Position numbers and translations under genes: made by a program. A DNA stretch of 7,578 nucleotides from Dehalococcoidia bacterium (GTDB lineage Bacteria; Chloroflexota; Dehalococcoidia; Dehalococcoidales; UBA1222), in NCBI GenBank assembly GCA_009776515.1, contig WRNP01000068.1, positions 1-7,578 of the forward strand. Direction: 5' to 3'. Within the stretch, counting starts at the first letter, position 1; every line of letters begins with the position of its first letter. Shown piece after piece: positions 6,434 to 7,578 of the stretch. The notes under the pieces were generated by a model. That model saw only the letters and a program-made list of their open reading frames with translations, did not search any database and had not been told where the DNA came from.

Positions 6434-7261
6434 CTAGGCCATCTTCTCGTAAGTCTCTTTCATGAGCAAGGCATCCTCTTCCGGATTTGGACTTTCACAG
6501 ATGATAGTGCCCTTGATGTCGTAATCTTTAAAAGCACGTAGAAGCTCTTCATATTTAAGATCAGAAGCGCGCAATGGCAAATGTTTACGCTCGCCACTTT
6601 TGTTGTATTCGATACCGGAAACGTGGAAATGCACGTTCTCCAAGGCCACTCTCCCCAACCCTTTCTCCATAGCTTTCAGTAGCCCCATGAATTCGCCGTA
6701 GGCATTGAAATTGCCACGGGCGTGCCAATGGGCGAAATCCACGCAGGGGGCAATATGTGGCAACTCCTGGGCAAGGCGGATGATTTCGTCCACTGTGCCA
6801 AACTGGACGAATTTGCCGCTCACCTCGGGGCGCAGGGTAATGGGGTTATCGTCATCTGTGAGTTTGTCCAGTACCTCACTGATGGCTTTTTTAATGGTAT
6901 GGAAGGTCTGTTCCGGTGGGTCGCCCATGTAGAAACCTGGGTGAAAGACCACATCTTGGGCGCCGCAGAAATGGGCGATGCGTGCTGCACCATGAAGGAT
7001 ACCTTGGCTCACGTGGCGCTTTTTCTCCTCGCGGGGGTTGAAGTTGAGGTAGTATGGCGCATGAGCTGAGAGCTTGACGCTGTTGTTGTGTGCTACTCCG
7101 CTCACAGCTCCCGCCTCTGCTTTGTTCAAATAGACACCGTGTACAAAAGCCAACTCCAGGCAGTCTAGCCCTATTGCCGCAATGCGGCGAATACCATCTG
7201 CGGTGGTAGGGGGATGAGTGCTCGTAGGGATGCCAGAGGTGCCAAACAACAATCCTGCCAT
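6434..7261 (-). CDS. Endonuclease IV-like TIM-barrel AP endonuclease
   Basis: A 275-residue TIM-barrel protein of the endonuclease IV (AP endonuclease family 2) type, expected to cut DNA 5' of abasic sites using a metal cluster. Residues corresponding to the metal ligands of Escherichia coli Nfo are visible: His67 in LSAHAPYY, His107 in VVFHPGF, Glu146 in LRPEVSGK, Asp175 and His178 in CVDFAHWHARG, His211 or His213 in ENVHFHVSG, and Glu256 in IICESPNP. The usual late Asp-x-His pair is not seen; GERKHLPL (223-230) offers Glu224 and His227 in its place. This resembles a variant I know mostly from archaea and anaerobes. I chose the ATG at 7261 because the protein start MAGLLFGTSG matches the first barrel strand and the promoter -10 ends six bases upstream, which would make a leaderless transcript. 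A GTG at 7342 would add 27 unlikely residues. Confidence 0.85.
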   Translation of the reverse strand: MAGLLFGTSGIPTSTHPPTTADGIRRIAAIGLDCLELAFVHGVYLNKAEAGAVSGVAHNNSVKLSAHAPYYLNFNPREEKKRHVSQGILHGAARIAHFCGAQDVVFHPGFYMGDPPEQTFHTIKKAISEVLDKLTDDDNPITLRPEVSGKFVQFGTVDEIIRLAQELPHIAPCVDFAHWHARGNFNAYGEFMGLLKAMEKGLGRVALENVHFHVSGIEYNKSGERKHLPLRASDLKYEELLRAFKDYDIKGTIICESPNPEEDALLMKETYEKMA

Positions 7262-7267
7262 CTGGTG

Positions 7268-7296
7268 AGTATAACACGACATGGGAGCATCACCAA
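7268..7296 (-). promoter_or_regulatory. Promoter of the endonuclease IV-like gene
   Basis: Read on the minus strand: TTGGTG (7296-7291), a 17-bp spacer, then TATACT (7273-7268), with six bases to the ATG. Transcription would begin at or next to the start codon. The spacer holds TGTCGTGTT (7281-7273), the 9-mer also present at the WYL regulator. A 6-bp inverted repeat TGGTGA/TCACCA (7263-7268 and 7290-7295) brackets the promoter. Confidence 0.5.
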
Positions 7297-7354
7297 CTCT
7301 GCTCTGTTTGACCGTGCCTATGCTATAACCCGACTTTGCCACTTGAAGAAAGAA

Positions 7355-7378
7355 AATGAAGCGTATATTGGCTTCATT
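7355..7378 (-). terminator. Rho-independent terminator candidate after the right-end gene
   Basis: On the minus strand, AATGAAGC, an 8-base loop and GCTTCATT form a perfect 8-bp stem, and the last TT continues as TTTTCTTTCTTC. It begins 24 bases after the stop codon of the partial gene at 7403. Stem GC content is low, so strength is uncertain. It would separate that gene from the nuclease gene downstream. Confidence 0.55.
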
Positions 7379-7402
7379 GGTATAGCGTGCTTCTGTTAGG
7401 AA

Positions 7403-7578
7403 TCAGGCCGTTTGCGGAGTTTGAGAAGATGTGACTACGGGACGTGCCTGCATGAAAATCTGTGTGCCGGTTTTTATGCTCTTAAGTTCTCCTCTCTGGT
7501 ACATTTTGTTCGGAATACTGATATTGAACGCATCAAGCAACAACTTCAAATCCGGATCGCCGGTATTTAGGAATCTGT
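7403..7578 (-). CDS. 3' end of an unrecognised gene (C-terminal 57 residues)
   Basis: An open frame enters from the right edge on the minus strand and ends at TGA 7405-7403. The 57 visible residues include DPDLKLLLDAFNISIPNKMY, then GTQIFMQARPVVTSS, and finish in a polar Ser/Thr/Gln tail (TSSQTPQTA). The composition is that of a soluble protein; there is no membrane segment. The candidate terminator just after the stop supports a real gene end. I do not recognise the family and give no function. It lies on the same strand as the endonuclease IV-like gene but appears to be a separate transcription unit. Confidence 0.6.
   Translation of the reverse strand, partial: RFLNTGDPDLKLLLDAFNISIPNKMYQRGELKSIKTGTQIFMQARPVVTSSQTPQTA

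Noticed and set aside
7262..7342. GTG start at 7342 extending the endonuclease by 27 residues
   Set aside because: The extra residues are not barrel-like, there is no ribosome site, and the promoter lies inside the extension.

Overview
The window suggests an anaerobic bacterium, most likely a Dehalococcoidia-type member of the Chloroflexota. The main pointer is the purine enzyme PurL, which carries two PurS-like domains fused to its N-terminus. I remember long PurL proteins of this kind from that group, but this is recall and inference, not a search result. The sigma70-like hexamers are bacterial. There are no rRNA, tRNA or CRISPR features and no recognisable insertion sequence.

Layout. (1) Left, minus strand (about 109-1384): a two-gene unit with a WYL-domain transcriptional regulator followed by a small Cys-rich DUF3795 protein. 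(2) Divergent intergenic region (1335-1613): a perfect TATAAT for the regulator, a TTGAAA-16-GATAAT promoter facing pdxS, a perfect 15-bp Fur-family-like palindrome over that -10, and a foldable leader. (3) Plus strand (1614-6243): pdxS (PLP synthase), purSL (FGAM synthase with tandem PurS domains) and purQ (its glutaminase). (4) A short degraded membrane-protein tail (6233-6400). (5) Right, minus strand: an endonuclease IV-like gene (6434-7261) with a promoter placed for leaderless transcription, then a terminator hairpin and the 3' end of an unrecognised gene running off the window.

How it fits together. PurSL and PurQ form FGAM synthase (step 4 of purine synthesis), with PurQ supplying ammonia. 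PdxS normally takes ammonia from a similar glutaminase, PdxT, which is not in this window. The WYL regulator may control itself and perhaps the repair nuclease. The 9-mer TGTCGTGTT occurs four times (either orientation): in the regulator promoter, twice as an inverted pair at the 3' end of the regulator gene, and inside the nuclease promoter. This link is inference, but it is one of the least ordinary signals here, together with the Fur-type palindrome at pdxS and the PurS-PurS-PurL architecture.
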